The notes under the pieces were generated by a model. The model searched no databases. It worked only from the letters and a program-made list of their open reading frames with translations, and was not told where the DNA came from. From Mesorhizobium sp. C432A (GTDB taxonomy: Bacteria; Pseudomonadota; Alphaproteobacteria; Rhizobiales; Rhizobiaceae), in contig NZ_CP100470.1 in NCBI RefSeq assembly GCF_030323145.1, positions 2,769,001 to 2,833,000 of the forward strand: a stretch of 64,000 bases of DNA. Reading direction: 5' to 3'. A program made the position numbers and the translations under genes. Position 1 is the first letter of the stretch; each line of letters begins with the position of its first letter. Shown here piece by piece: positions 49,503 to 59,588 of the stretch.

Positions 49503-50459
49503 GTGCAGCCCAATCCGACGCTCGACCAATTGCAGATCCTGGTTGCGGTCGCCGACACCGGCAGCTTCTCAGCCGCAGGCCGCAAGCTTAACCGCGCGCA
49601 GTCCGTCATCAGCTACGGCATCGCCAATCTTGAAGCGCAGCTTGGCCTGAAACTGTTCGAGCGCGAGGGCACGCGCGAGCCGCAGCTGACCGAAATCGGC
49701 CGGGCGATGCTGGAGGACGCCCGGCGCATGGTCGGCATGCTGCAGCGCATCCGTTCGCGTGCCGACGGTCACCATCAGGGGCTGGAGGCTGAAGTTGCGC
49801 TGTCGGTTGACGCGGCGCTGCCCTCGCCAGTGCTGGTGCGGGTGCTGAAGGCGTTCGAGGCGCAGTTCCCGACCGTGATGATGCGACTGCATATCGGCAC
49901 GCTCGGTCTGATCCCCGACCATGTCGTCAGCGGACAGTCGGATCTTGGCATCGGTGGCTTGCTGGGCGAGGTCGACGTGCATCTCGTGCGCATCGGCTTC
50001 ATGTCGATCGTGCTGGCTGCCGCCCCCACCCACCCTCTGGCACTGCTGCCGAAACCGGTGGCGCTCGAGGATGCGCGAGAGCACACCCAGCTGGTTGTCA
50101 GCGACCAGTCGGAACGCACCAAGGGACGCGACTTCGGCGTCTTTGCCTATCGTACATGGCGGCTGACAGATGTGCGTATCAAGCATACGTTGATGCGCGA
50201 GGGGCTGGGCTGGGGCGGGTTGCCGCGCTGGCTGATCGCGGACGATTTGGCCAGCGGCAGGCTGGTCGAACTCGACCTTGAACCTTTTAGCGAGGTGCGC
50301 TCATCGCTCTATGCCATGCACCGCGCCGACCGCAGCCCGAAACCGGCGGCGGCCTGGCTGATCGACCAGTTCAAACGCCAGCTCGGCTGCTTCAACGAGT
50401 TCGAACCGGACGACCTGCCTGAGGGCGAGCCGGAGACAGCCCATCGATCAGAGCCATGA
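49503..50459 (+). CDS. LysR-family transcriptional regulator
   Basis: The 318-residue protein has the Lys[43 protein letters not shown], then an effector-binding domain. It starts at a GTG (49503; [10 protein letters not shown]). The intergenic region to azoR carries AT-rich sequence around 49462-49500, including GGTATA on both sides, where LysR T-N11-A sites may lie. It converges with the TetR gene, and the last 68 bases overlap. Confidence 0.9.
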   Translation: MQPNPTLDQLQILVAVADTGSFSAAGRKLNRAQSVISYGIANLEAQLGLKLFEREGTREPQLTEIGRAMLEDARRMVGMLQRIRSRADGHHQGLEAEVALSVDAALPSPVLVRVLKAFEAQFPTVMMRLHIGTLGLIPDHVVSGQSDLGIGGLLGEVDVHLVRIGFMSIVLAAAPTHPLALLPKPVALEDAREHTQLVVSDQSERTKGRDFGVFAYRTWRLTDVRIKHTLMREGLGWGGLPRWLIADDLASGRLVELDLEPFSEVRSSLYAMHRADRSPKPAAAWLIDQFKRQLGCFNEFEPDDLPEGEPETAHRSEP

Positions 50460-51018
50460 GCACGGCGCGATAGTCTTCGGCCGAGGCGCCGGCCTCGACG
50501 GCAAGTGCTGCGCGGTCGAAGGCGGCGGCGAGCAAAGCGGTCAGCGCATCGGCAGGCAGTCTGGTCATCGACTGTTCGCGCATCGCCGCAACCAGGCCTT
50601 CGCGCAGCGACCGGTTGCCGTGGCGATTGTCGATCGCATCCATGGCGGCGCGGCCAAGCACGGCCGGCCCGTCGAGCAGCAAAAGCCGCGTGCGGCCGGG
50701 CGCGCGCATGGCGGCGAGATAGGCGTCCGAGCCGGCAATCAGCGCATTGCGGGCAAACAAAGAAGGCGGCGAGGCGCGCTCGATCTCTTGCGCCACCGCC
50801 GCCGCCTCCTGCTCGACCACGGCGGCAAACAGCGCCTGCTTGTCGGCAAAGTGGTGATAGAGCGCGCCGCGGGTGACGCCGGCGGCCGCAACGATCTCCG
50901 GCGTGCCGGTCTCGGCATAGGACTTTTCGATGAACAGTTTGCGCGCCGCGGCGATCAGGTCGGCGCGCGTCGCTTCGGTGCGGTCGCGGTTGGAGCGGCG
51001 CGGGGTTTCTCGTTGCAT
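50392..51018 (-). CDS. TetR/AcrR-family transcriptional regulator
   Basis: The 208-residue protein has the Tet[52 protein letters not shown]. The start [12 protein letters not shown] at 51018 is the first codon downstream of the operators; the frame extends to 51681 but is a shadow of other genes. It is divergent from the VOC gene across two near-palindromes, so it probably represses both. Confidence 0.9.
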   Translation of the reverse strand: MQRETPRRSNRDRTEATRADLIAAARKLFIEKSYAETGTPEIVAAAGVTRGALYHHFADKQALFAAVVEQEAAAVAQEIERASPPSLFARNALIAGSDAYLAAMRAPGRTRLLLLDGPAVLGRAAMDAIDNRHGNRSLREGLVAAMREQSMTRLPADALTALLAAAFDRAALAVEAGASAEDYRAVLMALIDGLSPARPQAGRPVRTR

Positions 51019-51063
51019 ACATGCAGCCTGTATGTTATTTCGAATTACATGCAAACTGTATGT
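51019..51063. promoter_or_regulatory. two TetR-type operators between TetR and VOC genes
   Basis: ACATGCAGCCTGTATGT (51019-51035) and ACATGCAAACTGTATGT (51047-51063) are 17-bp imperfect palindromes, 28 bp apart start to start. They lie between the divergent starts at 51018 and 51085. The first touches the TetR start codon, so bound repressor would block both directions. Confidence 0.75.
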
Positions 51064-51084
51064 TGGCTGACGGGAGAAAGAAAG

Positions 51085-51510
51085 ATGAAGACGACGAGCT
51101 ATTATCCGGTGCTGATGACGGGCGACGTAGCCGGCACAAAAGCCTTCTATATCAATCACTTCCGCTTCAAGCCGCTGTTTGCGAGCGACTGGTATGTGCA
51201 TCTGCAGTCTGCCGAGGATCGCCGGGTCAATCTCGGTATCGTCCAGGGCGACCACGAGACGATCCCCGAGGGGGGGCGCGGCCGCACATCGGGGCTGCTG
51301 ATCAATTTCGAGGTGAGGGATCCTGATGCTGTCTATGAACGGATCGTTGCGGCCGGCCTGCCGATCCTGTGCCCGCTGCGCGACGAACCCTTCGGCCAGC
51401 GCCATTTCATCACCAGGGATCCCAATGGCGTGCTGATCGACGTCATCAAGCCGATCCCGCTCAGCCCGGAATTTCAGGCGCAATTCGCGGCGGGCGCGGC
51501 GGGCGCCTGA
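51085..51510 (+). CDS. VOC-family (glyoxalase-like) protein
   Basis: The 141-residue protein has two beta-alpha-beta-beta-beta units of the vicinal oxygen chelate fold: [23 protein letters not shown] and [20 protein letters not shown], ending [19 protein letters not shown]. The substrate is unknown, but TetR control suggests detoxification or resistance. CGGGAGAAAGAAAG precedes ATG 51085. Confidence 0.87.
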   Translation: MKTTSYYPVLMTGDVAGTKAFYINHFRFKPLFASDWYVHLQSAEDRRVNLGIVQGDHETIPEGGRGRTSGLLINFEVRDPDAVYERIVAAGLPILCPLRDEPFGQRHFITRDPNGVLIDVIKPIPLSPEFQAQFAAGAAGA

Positions 51511-51604
51511 ACGATGGCAGCAAATGTCGGCAGCGGCTCCGGCCGCTGTGGCCGGACCCGCACCATGCGGTCTATGTTGGTGATGTTGAAGCTGGGCCTG
51601 CCGC

Positions 51605-52516
51605 ATGCGTGACATCTGCCTTGTTCGTGCGCCATCCAATCTCGGCCTTCGGCCCTTGGAGCCGGGCCATGTGCCCGGCACCTGGCGTGCGCCGCAGGCG
51701 CTGAGCGAAGCTGGTTTGATCGAGTCGCTGGCGCCGGGGCGGGTGGTCGATCTCGACAGACCCGCCTACAGTACCGAACCGCAACCGGGCACTAGGCTGC
51801 GTAATGGTCCGGCGATCCGCCGCTTCAACCTCGATCTTGCCGAGATCGTCACCGGTGCGCTTGGGCAAGGCGAGTTCCCGCTGATCATCGGCGGCGACTG
51901 CTCGATCCTGCTTGGCGCACTGGTCGCCGCGCGGCGCTCGGGCGCAGTCGCCCTGATCCATTTCGATGGCCACAGCGATTTCCGCCATCCCGGCAACTAC
52001 GATGTCAATGCCTCACTCGGCTCGGTTGCCGGCATGGATCTGGCACTTGCCACCGGACGCGGCGAGGCTTTGCTGGCGCAATGGCCAGGTGTTGTCGGTC
52101 CGCTCGTCACCGACGATGCGGTGGTTCAGATCGGCGAACGCGAGAGCCGCGATGCCGATTTTGCCTGGCCCGACATCAATGCGACCGCCGTGACGCGCAT
52201 CGACGTCTTTGCCGCGCAGGAACTCGGCGCGGCTGGAGTGTTGCAAAAGACAAGAGCGACGCTGGCGCGCGCCGGCTGTCCCTACTGGCTGCATCTCGAT
52301 GTCGATGTGCTCGACCAGACGGTGATGCCGGCGGTGGATTCGCCCGGCAGCCCCGGCATCGACCCCGATGAACTCGTTGCCATTCTGTCGGCGCTGGCAG
52401 CGGACCAGCGCTGCACCGGCTTGGACATGACGATCTACGATCCCGACCTCGACCCGACCGGTGACCTTGCGCGACTGCTGGTGTCGCTGCTCGGGCGGGT
52501 GCTCAAGCCTCGATAA
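51605..52516 (+). CDS. arginase/agmatinase/formiminoglutamase-family protein
   Basis: The 303-residue protein shows the ureohydrolase manganese motifs GGDCS, FDGHSDFRHP and HLDVDVLDQ, with DMTIYDPDLD near the C-terminus. It hydrolyses a guanidino- or related substrate; which one is not determined. It is 94 bp after the VOC gene on the same strand and converges with the HtrA gene (stops 4 bp apart). Confidence 0.87.
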   Translation: MRDICLVRAPSNLGLRPLEPGHVPGTWRAPQALSEAGLIESLAPGRVVDLDRPAYSTEPQPGTRLRNGPAIRRFNLDLAEIVTGALGQGEFPLIIGGDCSILLGALVAARRSGAVALIHFDGHSDFRHPGNYDVNASLGSVAGMDLALATGRGEALLAQWPGVVGPLVTDDAVVQIGERESRDADFAWPDINATAVTRIDVFAAQELGAAGVLQKTRATLARAGCPYWLHLDVDVLDQTVMPAVDSPGSPGIDPDELVAILSALAADQRCTGLDMTIYDPDLDPTGDLARLLVSLLGRVLKPR

Positions 52517-52520
52517 AGGC

Positions 52521-53471
52521 TCAGCTCGCCCTTGCTACCGGCGTCACCGTCACCTGGCTGACGCCGGTGCGGCGCACCACTGTGCATAGCGTCTCGCGGC
52601 CGATGCGTTCGGCGTCGAGCATGCGCACGAGGTCGTCGACGCCGGTGACCGGGCGACCGTCTATCGCCGCGATGATGTCGCCTTCCCTGAGGCCGGCCTT
52701 CGCCGCGGGTCCGTCTTTCTCGACGCTGCGCAGCCGCACCGCAGTACTGGTGGTCACCTGCGACAGGAGCGCTGCGCGGCGCGGCAAACTGGTGGTGTCG
52801 GCCGAGATGCCGATGAAGGCGCGCCGCACGCGGCCGAAGCGGATGATCTCCGAAATGACGAAGTTGGCGGTGTTGGAAGCGACCGCGAAGGCGATGCCTT
52901 GCGCGCCGTGGATCATGGCGGTGTTGACGCCGATGACTTCGCCTGCCGACGACACCAGCGGTCCGCCGGAATTGCCGGGATTGAGCGCGGCATCGGTCTG
53001 GACGACATCGTCGATCAGCCGCCCGGTCGAGGCGCGCATCGAACGGCCAAGTGCGGAGACCACGCCTGACGTTACGGTCCATTCGAAGCCGAGCGGATTG
53101 CCGATGGCAATGGCGATCTGGCCGCGCCGCAGCCGCTTGGAATCGCCGAGCGGCGCGACTTCGGTGAAGCTGCCATCGGCGCGCACCAGCGCGATGTCGG
53201 TGTCAGGGTCGCGGCCTAGCACGCGGCCTTCGCTGGAGGCGCCGTCGGGCATAGAGACGCGCACCGTTTTGGCATCGCCAACGACATGGAAATTCGTAAC
53301 GACCAGCCCGTCCGGGGTGATGACGAAGCCGGAGCCATGGCCACCTTGGCCACCGACGCGCTCGATGCGGCAGACGGCTGGGCCGATGCGGTCGACGGCG
53401 TCGGCGACTGTCGTCGAATAGGCGTCGAGCAGTGTGTCGTCGGTCTCGAATTTGTGGGCGGCGAGGGCCAT
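52521..53471 (-). CDS. HtrA/DegP-like serine protease with PDZ domain
   Basis: The 316-residue protein has an S1C trypsin-like domain with His62 (TNFHVV), Asp92 (DTDIALV) and Ser168 (NPGNSGGP), so the catalytic triad is intact. One PDZ domain follows (about 225-305, KDGPAAKAGLREGDIIAAIDG). There is no signal peptide or membrane segment at the N-terminus (MALAAHKFETDDT), unlike DegP, so it may work in the cytoplasm. It is divergent from a degenerate paralogue. Confidence 0.88.
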   Translation of the reverse strand: MALAAHKFETDDTLLDAYSTTVADAVDRIGPAVCRIERVGGQGGHGSGFVITPDGLVVTNFHVVGDAKTVRVSMPDGASSEGRVLGRDPDTDIALVRADGSFTEVAPLGDSKRLRRGQIAIAIGNPLGFEWTVTSGVVSALGRSMRASTGRLIDDVVQTDAALNPGNSGGPLVSSAGEVIGVNTAMIHGAQGIAFAVASNTANFVISEIIRFGRVRRAFIGISADTTSLPRRAALLSQVTTSTAVRLRSVEKDGPAAKAGLREGDIIAAIDGRPVTGVDDLVRMLDAERIGRETLCTVVRRTGVSQVTVTPVARAS

Positions 53472-53640
53472 TGGCGGGGCTCCGTGTTTTCAGGCGCGAT
53501 GATGACTATATGTGCGGAGCGGCTCGAACTGCCGCGACCTGACCAGATGGCCAGTCAAACCAGTAACTAGCCGTCAGACGAGTACCTCCGGGCGCACTGC
53601 CGAGCGATATCTGGGGCATGAGAAAACCCAGGAGATCATC

Positions 53641-54513
53641 ATGAGTGACTTCAACCTTAATGCATTTTCCGAGGCCATCGCCGATCTCGCCGCCAAGGCT
53701 GCGCCGGCAACGGCAAGTTTCACCACCCATCACCATCGCACCGCCAGCGCCTTCCACTGGCGTGACGGCTATTTCGTCACCGCCGAGGAAGCTGTCGAGG
53801 CCGGTGAGGAGATCGAATTGACATTGGCTTCGGGCGAAGCGGTGAAGGCCGAACTGGTCGGTCGCGATCCGTCGACCGGCGTAGCGCTTCTGAAGCCGGC
53901 CGGCGCGGTCGCGGCGCCTGCGCTCGCCAAGGCTGACGCGGTACGGCCCGGCAATCTTGCCATCGCCATCGGCAGCAGTCAGGGTTCGGCGCTGGCCGTC
54001 TCGGGTTCGGTCGGCGAGGTCGGCCCCGCCTGGCGCTCGATGCGCGGCGGCACCATCGATCGGCGCATCAATCTCGCCGTCAATGCCGGCGGCCGTTTCG
54101 AGGGCGGGCCGGTGCTTGACGCCAAGGGCGCGCTGATCGGCATGCTGCTGTTCGGGCCGCGTGGTCGTGCGCTGGTCATGCCTTATGAGACGGTCGAGCG
54201 GGCCGTGGCGACGCTGCGTGAAAAGGGCCATGTCGCGCGCGGCTATCTCGGCGCCGGCCTGCACCCGATCCGTGACGGCGCGGCGCGCGGCGCCATGGTC
54301 ATGAGCCTCGACGACAATGGTCCGGCCAAGGCCGCCGGCCTTGCGCTGGGCGACATCATCGTGGCGTGGAATGGCGAGGCCGTGCACGGCCCGCGCGAAC
54401 TGATCCGAAAGCTCGGGCCGGATAGCGCGGGTGCCGCGGTGACGCTCGGCGTGGTGCGCGGCGGCGAGCAGCGCGATGTCGCGCTGACCGTCGGTGAAAA
54501 GCCGCTGAGCTGA
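53641..54513 (+). CDS. catalytically dead HtrA-like protein with PDZ domain
   Basis: The 290-residue protein aligns with the divergent protease in both the protease-fold and PDZ parts. All three catalytic positions are changed: Glu50 for His (FVTAEEAV), Gly80 for Asp (DPSTGVAL) and Glu154 for Ser (GRFEGGP). The PDZ-like part (GPAKAAGLALGDIIVAWNGEAVHGP) is kept. So it is probably a peptide-binding, non-proteolytic partner. CAGGAGATCATC precedes ATG 53641. A LuxR gene follows after 8 bp. Confidence 0.87.
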   Translation: MSDFNLNAFSEAIADLAAKAAPATASFTTHHHRTASAFHWRDGYFVTAEEAVEAGEEIELTLASGEAVKAELVGRDPSTGVALLKPAGAVAAPALAKADAVRPGNLAIAIGSSQGSALAVSGSVGEVGPAWRSMRGGTIDRRINLAVNAGGRFEGGPVLDAKGALIGMLLFGPRGRALVMPYETVERAVATLREKGHVARGYLGAGLHPIRDGAARGAMVMSLDDNGPAKAAGLALGDIIVAWNGEAVHGPRELIRKLGPDSAGAAVTLGVVRGGEQRDVALTVGEKPLS

Positions 54514-54521
54514 GAGGGCCG

Positions 54522-55232
54522 ATGGAAAGCGAGACGCTGACAAGGCCGGAGGCGAGTGGATCGGAGGCGGGTGGGCCGGAGGTGGCGGGCGGCGGACGCC
54601 AGCTCGTGGTGCTGATCGCGCTGCACGATGCCGCGCGTGCCGAGCGCCTGTCGGCTTCGCTTGCGATGGCGGACGATCTGCTTCCGGTCGTGGCCGGCAG
54701 CGGGATTGTCGACGTCGCTGTCGTCGATGACGCTGTTGCGAACAGTGCGGCCTGGCTCGATCGGGCCGATGGTGGCAACAGCGCAATCCCACGGGTGCTG
54801 CTATCCGCGAGCGCTGGCCGGCCGGAAAACCGGGTGCTTGCCGTGCTGCCTTTGGCGTCGGATGCGAATCTGATCGCGGCTGCCGTCAGACTGGCGGCGG
54901 CCGGCTACCGGGTGTCAAGGGATGGGCGTTCGACGCCGGATCGTCATGGCGGTTTCGATCACATAGCGAGCGGAACTGAAACCGATAGCGGGCTGTTTGG
55001 CGAGGAATCTTTTGACGACGGCGCCGCCCTCCGACCAGCGCTGTCACCGCGCGAGACGGAAGTGCTGGCGCTGCTCGCCGAAGGCGCGCCCAACAAGGTG
55101 ATCGCGCGGCGGCTGAACATCTCCGTGCATACGGCAAAGTTCCACGTCGCCGCGATCCTGATCAAGCTGGGTGCTGCGAACCGCACGGATGCCATCGCGA
55201 TCGCGATGCGGCAGGGCCTGGTGCTGGTCTAA
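54522..55232 (+). CDS. LuxR-type regulator with degenerate receiver-like domain
   Basis: The 236-residue protein has a C-terminal LuxR/NarL HTH: LSPRETEVLALLAEGAPNKVIARRLNISVHTAKFHVAAILIKLGAANRTDAIAIA. The N-terminal about 130 residues resemble a receiver fold (VVLIALHD, VDVAVVDD, RVLLSAS) but the usual acidic pocket and lysine are not clearly kept, so phosphorylation is doubtful. It is 8 bp downstream of the dead protease and probably in its operon. Confidence 0.83.
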   Translation: MESETLTRPEASGSEAGGPEVAGGGRQLVVLIALHDAARAERLSASLAMADDLLPVVAGSGIVDVAVVDDAVANSAAWLDRADGGNSAIPRVLLSASAGRPENRVLAVLPLASDANLIAAAVRLAAAGYRVSRDGRSTPDRHGGFDHIASGTETDSGLFGEESFDDGAALRPALSPRETEVLALLAEGAPNKVIARRLNISVHTAKFHVAAILIKLGAANRTDAIAIAMRQGLVLV

Positions 55233-55351
55233 CCCCCTTTTCCGTTTGAGCCTACGTTGCGTAACCCGTTGCAGGCTGCCGAGGCCTTGCGCAGTGCATT
55301 GCCGCCGCGCAATGGTTCGCGTCAGTGATGTAGCAAGGGAGGTGCCAAGAC

Positions 55352-56218
55352 ATGTCGCTCAAGGGAAAGACGCTGTTCATCTCCGGCGGGTCGCGCGGCA
55401 TCGGTCTTTCGATCGCGCTGCGCGCTGCGCGCGACGGCGCCAATGTGACGATCGCGGCCAAGACCGCCGAGCCGCACCCGAAGCTGCCGGGCACGATCTA
55501 CTCGGCAGCTGAGGAGATCGAGCAGGCCGGCGGCAAGGCGCTGCCTGTTTTGTGCGACATCCGCGAGGAGGCGCAGGTGGCCGAGGCGGTTGCCAAGACC
55601 GTCGAAAAGTTCGGCGGCATCGATATTTGCGTCAACAATGCCAGCGCCATCCAGCTCGCCAGCACGCTGGAGACCGACATGAAGCGCTACGATCTGATGC
55701 ACCAGATCAACACGCGCGGCACTTTCCTGGTGTCGAAAATGTGCATTCCGCACCTGAAGTTGGCTGAGAATCCTCACATTCTGAATCTGGCACCGCCGCT
55801 CGATATGAAGGCCAAATGGTTCAAGAACCACGTCGCCTACACCATGGCCAAGTTCGGCATGTCGATGTGCACGCTGGGGATGAGCGCCGAGTTTGCCAAG
55901 GACGGCATCGCGGTCAATTCGCTGTGGCCGATCTCGACCATCGACACGGCGGCGGTGCGCAATCTGCTCGGTGGCGCGACGGTCGCGGCGATGAGCCGCT
56001 TGCCCGACATCATGGCCGATGCCGCACACGCCATCTTCCTGCGGCCATCGCGCGAGACATCAGGCAATTTCTACATCGATGAAGAGGTGCTGCGGGCCGA
56101 GGGCGTGACCGATTTCGCGGCCTACGCGCCAGGCGCGACCGGGCCGCTGGCCGGCGACTTTTTCGTGCCGGACGCGGTATTTGCCAATTCGCCGACGAAC
56201 GTCAAAAGCATCTACTGA
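55352..56218 (+). CDS. SDR-family oxidoreductase, HSDL2-like
   Basis: The 288-residue protein has SDR motifs: SGGSRGIGLSIALRAARDGANV (cofactor binding, GGSRGIG), NNAS and a Tyr-x-x-x-Lys site as YTMAKFG. The NLAPPLDM loop and the long C-terminal EEVLRAEGVTDF match the HSDL2-type branch. It uses NAD(P)H; the substrate is unknown. GGGAGGTGCC precedes ATG 55352. Confidence 0.88.
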   Translation: MSLKGKTLFISGGSRGIGLSIALRAARDGANVTIAAKTAEPHPKLPGTIYSAAEEIEQAGGKALPVLCDIREEAQVAEAVAKTVEKFGGIDICVNNASAIQLASTLETDMKRYDLMHQINTRGTFLVSKMCIPHLKLAENPHILNLAPPLDMKAKWFKNHVAYTMAKFGMSMCTLGMSAEFAKDGIAVNSLWPISTIDTAAVRNLLGGATVAAMSRLPDIMADAAHAIFLRPSRETSGNFYIDEEVLRAEGVTDFAAYAPGATGPLAGDFFVPDAVFANSPTNVKSIY

Positions 56219-56348
56219 CGGAAATCACGGGCCGACGGCGCTGCTTCCTCATCCACCTGCCGGCGTTTTTCGAAAAACCAAGCAATTGGCTTTTCGCCCG
56301 CTGTGCGGACCAGCCTCACCTCCCCATGAACGGGGAGAAAGGGGCTCA

Positions 56349-56864
56349 TCACTCCTCGCCCTTCTTGCCTTTGCTCAGTCCCATCAGCCGGTCGATATAG
56401 GCCAGCATCAGCGCCGAGACGACGAAAGCGAGGTGGATGATGGTCAGCCACATCAGCTGGTCGATCGTATAGGAAGACGAATTCAGGAACACCTGCAACA
56501 GGTGGATCGAGGAAATAGCGACGATGGTCGAGGCGACCTTGACCTTCAGCGAACCGACATCGATCGTACCCAGCCAGTGCACACCGCCATCCTGGTCGTC
56601 GAAGCGGCTGACGAAATTCTCGTAGCCGGAGATGATCACCATCACCACCAGCGAGGCGACAAGTGCGGCGTCGATGAGGCCGAGCATCTTCAGGATGGTG
56701 TCGGTGTCGTCGAGTGTGAAGGCGACCATGACGAACTCGTAGAGTTTTTTGCCGAAGGACAGCGCATAGACGGCGAGCGCCAGGGCCAGCCCGATGTAGA
56801 AAACCACCAGCAGCCAGCGTGAGGCGAGGATGATCGATTCGATGGCGAGTTCGAGACGTTTCAT
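56349..56864 (-). CDS. YqhA-family inner-membrane protein (UPF0114)
   Basis: The 171-residue protein has about four transmembrane helices (WLLVVFYIGLALALAVYAL, LIDAALVASLVVMVI, KVASTIVAISSIHLLQVF, LTIIHLAFVVSALMLAYID). This is the YqhA/TIGR00645 pattern. Function is not known. It lies upstream of and convergent with the SDR at 55352. ATG 56864 starts MKRLELAIE. Confidence 0.88.
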   Translation of the reverse strand: MKRLELAIESIILASRWLLVVFYIGLALALAVYALSFGKKLYEFVMVAFTLDDTDTILKMLGLIDAALVASLVVMVIISGYENFVSRFDDQDGGVHWLGTIDVGSLKVKVASTIVAISSIHLLQVFLNSSSYTIDQLMWLTIIHLAFVVSALMLAYIDRLMGLSKGKKGEE

Positions 56865-57190
56865 GCAGCGGTTCCGGTCAGCTTTCTGAGGTCGACTGGG
56901 GTATTTCGATCAGCTTGCCGCAGTTTGCAAGGCAAATTGCGACGCAAAAAAACCCCGCCGGGAGGGCCGGCGGGGTTCAATGCATCCCGCTGGAGTCGGG
57001 ACGGGGCAGGGAACGCCCAGGCTTGAATCTGGGGAGGGCGGCCGCTCTATTCAATGAGCCGGTTCTAATACCAGTACAATTCTTGCTGAACCGGGATTGC
57101 TGTCCGCAGCTCGACCCATCCCGATCTGCCGGGATGGGTCCTTGTTGTCGATCTGATTCCAGAAAGCTGCTCAAGCCATTGGAAAGCAGA
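56865..57190. other. 326-bp gap between yqhA-like and OmpA genes
   Basis: No gene is recognised. It contains the terminator of the OmpA gene (56946-56977) and the 3' untranslated end of that gene to 57190. Around 57120 the sequence CCATCCCGATCTGCCGGGATGGG (57117-57139) can form a second hairpin, with an 8-bp CCATCCCG/CGGGATGG stem. Confidence 0.6.
56946..56977 (-). terminator. Rho-independent terminator of the OmpA gene
   Basis: AACCCCGCCGG (56951-56961), loop GAGGG and CCGGCGGGGTT (56967-56977) form an 11-bp stem. The A run at 56946-56952 is a T run on the minus strand, so it terminates the minus-strand OmpA transcript, about 215 bp after its stop. Confidence 0.88.
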
Positions 57191-59386
57191 TCAATTGTTA
57201 CTCGCCACCGGTGCCACCAGCGAGGTGATGCGACGGATGCCGACACGGCGGTTCTCGCGGTTGGGCGCCGTGGTGTTGACCTTCAGGTATTCCTCGCCAT
57301 AGCCCTGAGTGGTCAGGTTTTCCGGCGGGATCCCGAAGGCATTGGTCAGCGCTTCGGCGACAGACTCAGCGCGCCGGTCGGACAGAGCAAGGTTTGCTTC
57401 CGGCGTGCCAACCGCATCGGTGTGGCCTTCGATCAGGAAGGTTTCGGCCGGGTTCTTCTTCAACAGTTTCTCCATGGCCGTGGCGACGCCTTCCAGTTTC
57501 TGCACTTCGGCGTCGGATATCGAGGCCGAGCCGAACTCGAAGTTCAATGTATCGAGGTCGACGCGACGGGCAATGTCGCGCACGCGCGCCGAACGCTTCA
57601 CTTCGTCGATGGAATAGAGGCGCTGGACCTTCTCCACCGGCGGTTGTTCGAGGAACTCGTAATAATCGTCCGGGCTTTCGACATCTTCCGAATCGAGGAT
57701 GTACTCGCGGCGCGGGATGGTGAGCCGCATCGGCGGCAGGTCGTCACCGGGATCGCGCCAGTCATTGTCGTCGTCATAGCTGCGCTCGTCGACATAGCTC
57801 AGCACATATTCGTGCCCATCCGGCGTGATGCGCGATCGCCTGATGACGTCGCCATTGCGGTTGCGGATGGTGACGATCTGGATGCCATTGTCGCGCTCGA
57901 CGATTTCCCGAGAGCGATCGCCCGACAGTTCCTCATAGTAAACATTCCTGGCGCCGCGGTGCATGCGCGGAGCGTCATTGCTTTCCACGATCGTCTGGTT
58001 GTTGAACTGCAGGATGACGCGGTCGCCGAGTTCCTTGACGACGTCGACGCCTTTCGGACGCCGGCGGTCGCGGACGTTCTCATCGGGTGCACGCTCGACG
58101 CGTTTGCCTTTTTCCTCCGTCACCGGGGCGATCTTTTCTGGCTGAATTGCCTGCTGAGCTGACTTGTCGTCGGTGGGCGGCGGTCCCTGGTCGACCGGAG
58201 CCGGCTTCGGGGCTTGCGCCTCGGTGCCGCCCTGCGCGGGCTGCTCGCCCGTCTGGCCGCCAGCATTCTGGCCGTTCCCATTTTGGCCGTCGCCATTCTG
58301 GCTGTTGCCGCCCTGGTCCTTGCGGTGCTTGCGCCTGGCATCCTTCTGGCTGTCCAGGATGGGTGCTTCGTCGGGGTTGGCCGTGGCTTCGCCTTGCGCC
58401 GGCGTCTCACGTTGCGCGGGCTGCTCGGCATTGGCCGGTTGCTCCGCAGGCTGTGGTTCACCGGTCGCAGGCTGCTGTTCGCCCGTCACCGGCTGTTCGC
58501 CGACAGTTTTTTTGCCGTGCTTTTTCGCCTGATCCTTCGGCTGTTCACCTTCGGCGGGAGCCGCTTGCTGATCGGCCGGGGGCTGAATCGGCTCGGCCTG
58601 CGGCGCGGGCTCTCCGGCAGGCGCAACTTTGACGTCTGGCGCTTTGTCGGCAGGCGCGGCCTCAATCTGCTGATCCTGCTTGCGCTTTTTCTTGCCCGAC
58701 TTGTTGTCGTTTGCCGGCGCCACCTGTTCGGTGGGCGCTGCCTGCTCGGCAGGCTGCTGGGCCGGCTGTTCAGCGGGCGCCGCTTCGATCTGCTGTTGGT
58801 CGCGCTTCTTCTTGCGTGGCTTTAGCGGCTGTTCTTCATTTGCCGGAGCTACCTGTTCGGCCGGTTGTTCAGCCGGTGCTGCCTCGATCTGCTGCTGGTC
58901 ACGCTTCTTCTTGCGTGGCTTGAGCGGCTGCTCATCGGTCGCCGGCGCTGCCTGGGCGCCGCCCTCATCCGCAGGCGCCGCCTCGATCTGCTGCTGTTGA
59001 TTGCGCTTCTTTTTGCGCGGCTGCTGTTCCTCGGCGGCAGGTGCGGCCTGTTCGGCCGGGGCCTGCTCGGTCTGCTGCTGATCCCGCTTCTTCCTGCGCG
59101 GCTGTTGTTCCTCGGCGGCAGGGGCGGGTTGCTCTGCAGCCGGTGCAGGCTGCTCGGCGGCCGGCGCTGCCTGTTCGGCCTGCTGGCGTTTCTTTTTGCG
59201 CGGCAGTTCCTGGTCGGTCTGCTGACCATCTGCAGCAGGGTCGTCCTGGACCAGGATCAGTGGCGCGGCCGTGTGCTGCAAGGGGCCGAAAACGGCGTTG
59301 CCCTGCAACGGGGATGCGCCCAACGGCGCGGATGCCATAAGCAGGCCAAGTGCCGTACCTGCCAGTACCCGTGGTTGGCGTTTCAT
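57191..59386 (-). CDS. OmpA-family protein with long repetitive linker
   Basis: The 731-residue protein starts [17 protein letters not shown] (signal peptide), with AAGGAG before it. Residues about 50-400 are low-complexity Glu/Gln/Pro/Ala/Lys: repeats of [19 protein letters not shown], about 34 residues each. Next are domains with [20 protein letters not shown] and [19 protein letters not shown], and the end is an OmpA peptidoglycan-binding domain ([21 protein letters not shown]). It probably anchors the outer membrane or surface to the cell wall through a flexible arm. Confidence 0.9.
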   Translation of the reverse strand: MKRQPRVLAGTALGLLMASAPLGASPLQGNAVFGPLQHTAAPLILVQDDPAADGQQTDQELPRKKKRQQAEQAAPAAEQPAPAAEQPAPAAEEQQPRRKKRDQQQTEQAPAEQAAPAAEEQQPRKKKRNQQQQIEAAPADEGGAQAAPATDEQPLKPRKKKRDQQQIEAAPAEQPAEQVAPANEEQPLKPRKKKRDQQQIEAAPAEQPAQQPAEQAAPTEQVAPANDNKSGKKKRKQDQQIEAAPADKAPDVKVAPAGEPAPQAEPIQPPADQQAAPAEGEQPKDQAKKHGKKTVGEQPVTGEQQPATGEPQPAEQPANAEQPAQRETPAQGEATANPDEAPILDSQKDARRKHRKDQGGNSQNGDGQNGNGQNAGGQTGEQPAQGGTEAQAPKPAPVDQGPPPTDDKSAQQAIQPEKIAPVTEEKGKRVERAPDENVRDRRRPKGVDVVKELGDRVILQFNNQTIVESNDAPRMHRGARNVYYEELSGDRSREIVERDNGIQIVTIRNRNGDVIRRSRITPDGHEYVLSYVDERSYDDDNDWRDPGDDLPPMRLTIPRREYILDSEDVESPDDYYEFLEQPPVEKVQRLYSIDEVKRSARVRDIARRVDLDTLNFEFGSASISDAEVQKLEGVATAMEKLLKKNPAETFLIEGHTDAVGTPEANLALSDRRAESVAEALTNAFGIPPENLTTQGYGEEYLKVNTTAPNRENRRVGIRRITSLVAPVASNN

Positions 59387-59588
59387 CTTAAATTCTCCTT
59401 GTGGGGTCCCATCCCTGCCCAAACTGTCCTTGACCGGATTGGTTCCGGTTTGCAGGCATTACCCGCACCCAAGGACGATTGACCGGCGTTTTGAAGGCAA
59501 CTTCATGTTTTTCCTATGGTGCGGCCGGAACTTGAAGTCACACAACAGCTTGACCTTGCCGCATGCGGAGGCCACATCTCGACCCATA

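Noticed and set aside
57309..59482. Plus-strand frames rich in Leu/Arg/Cys opposite the OmpA gene
   Set aside because: They arise from the repeats on the other strand and have no start signals or family match.
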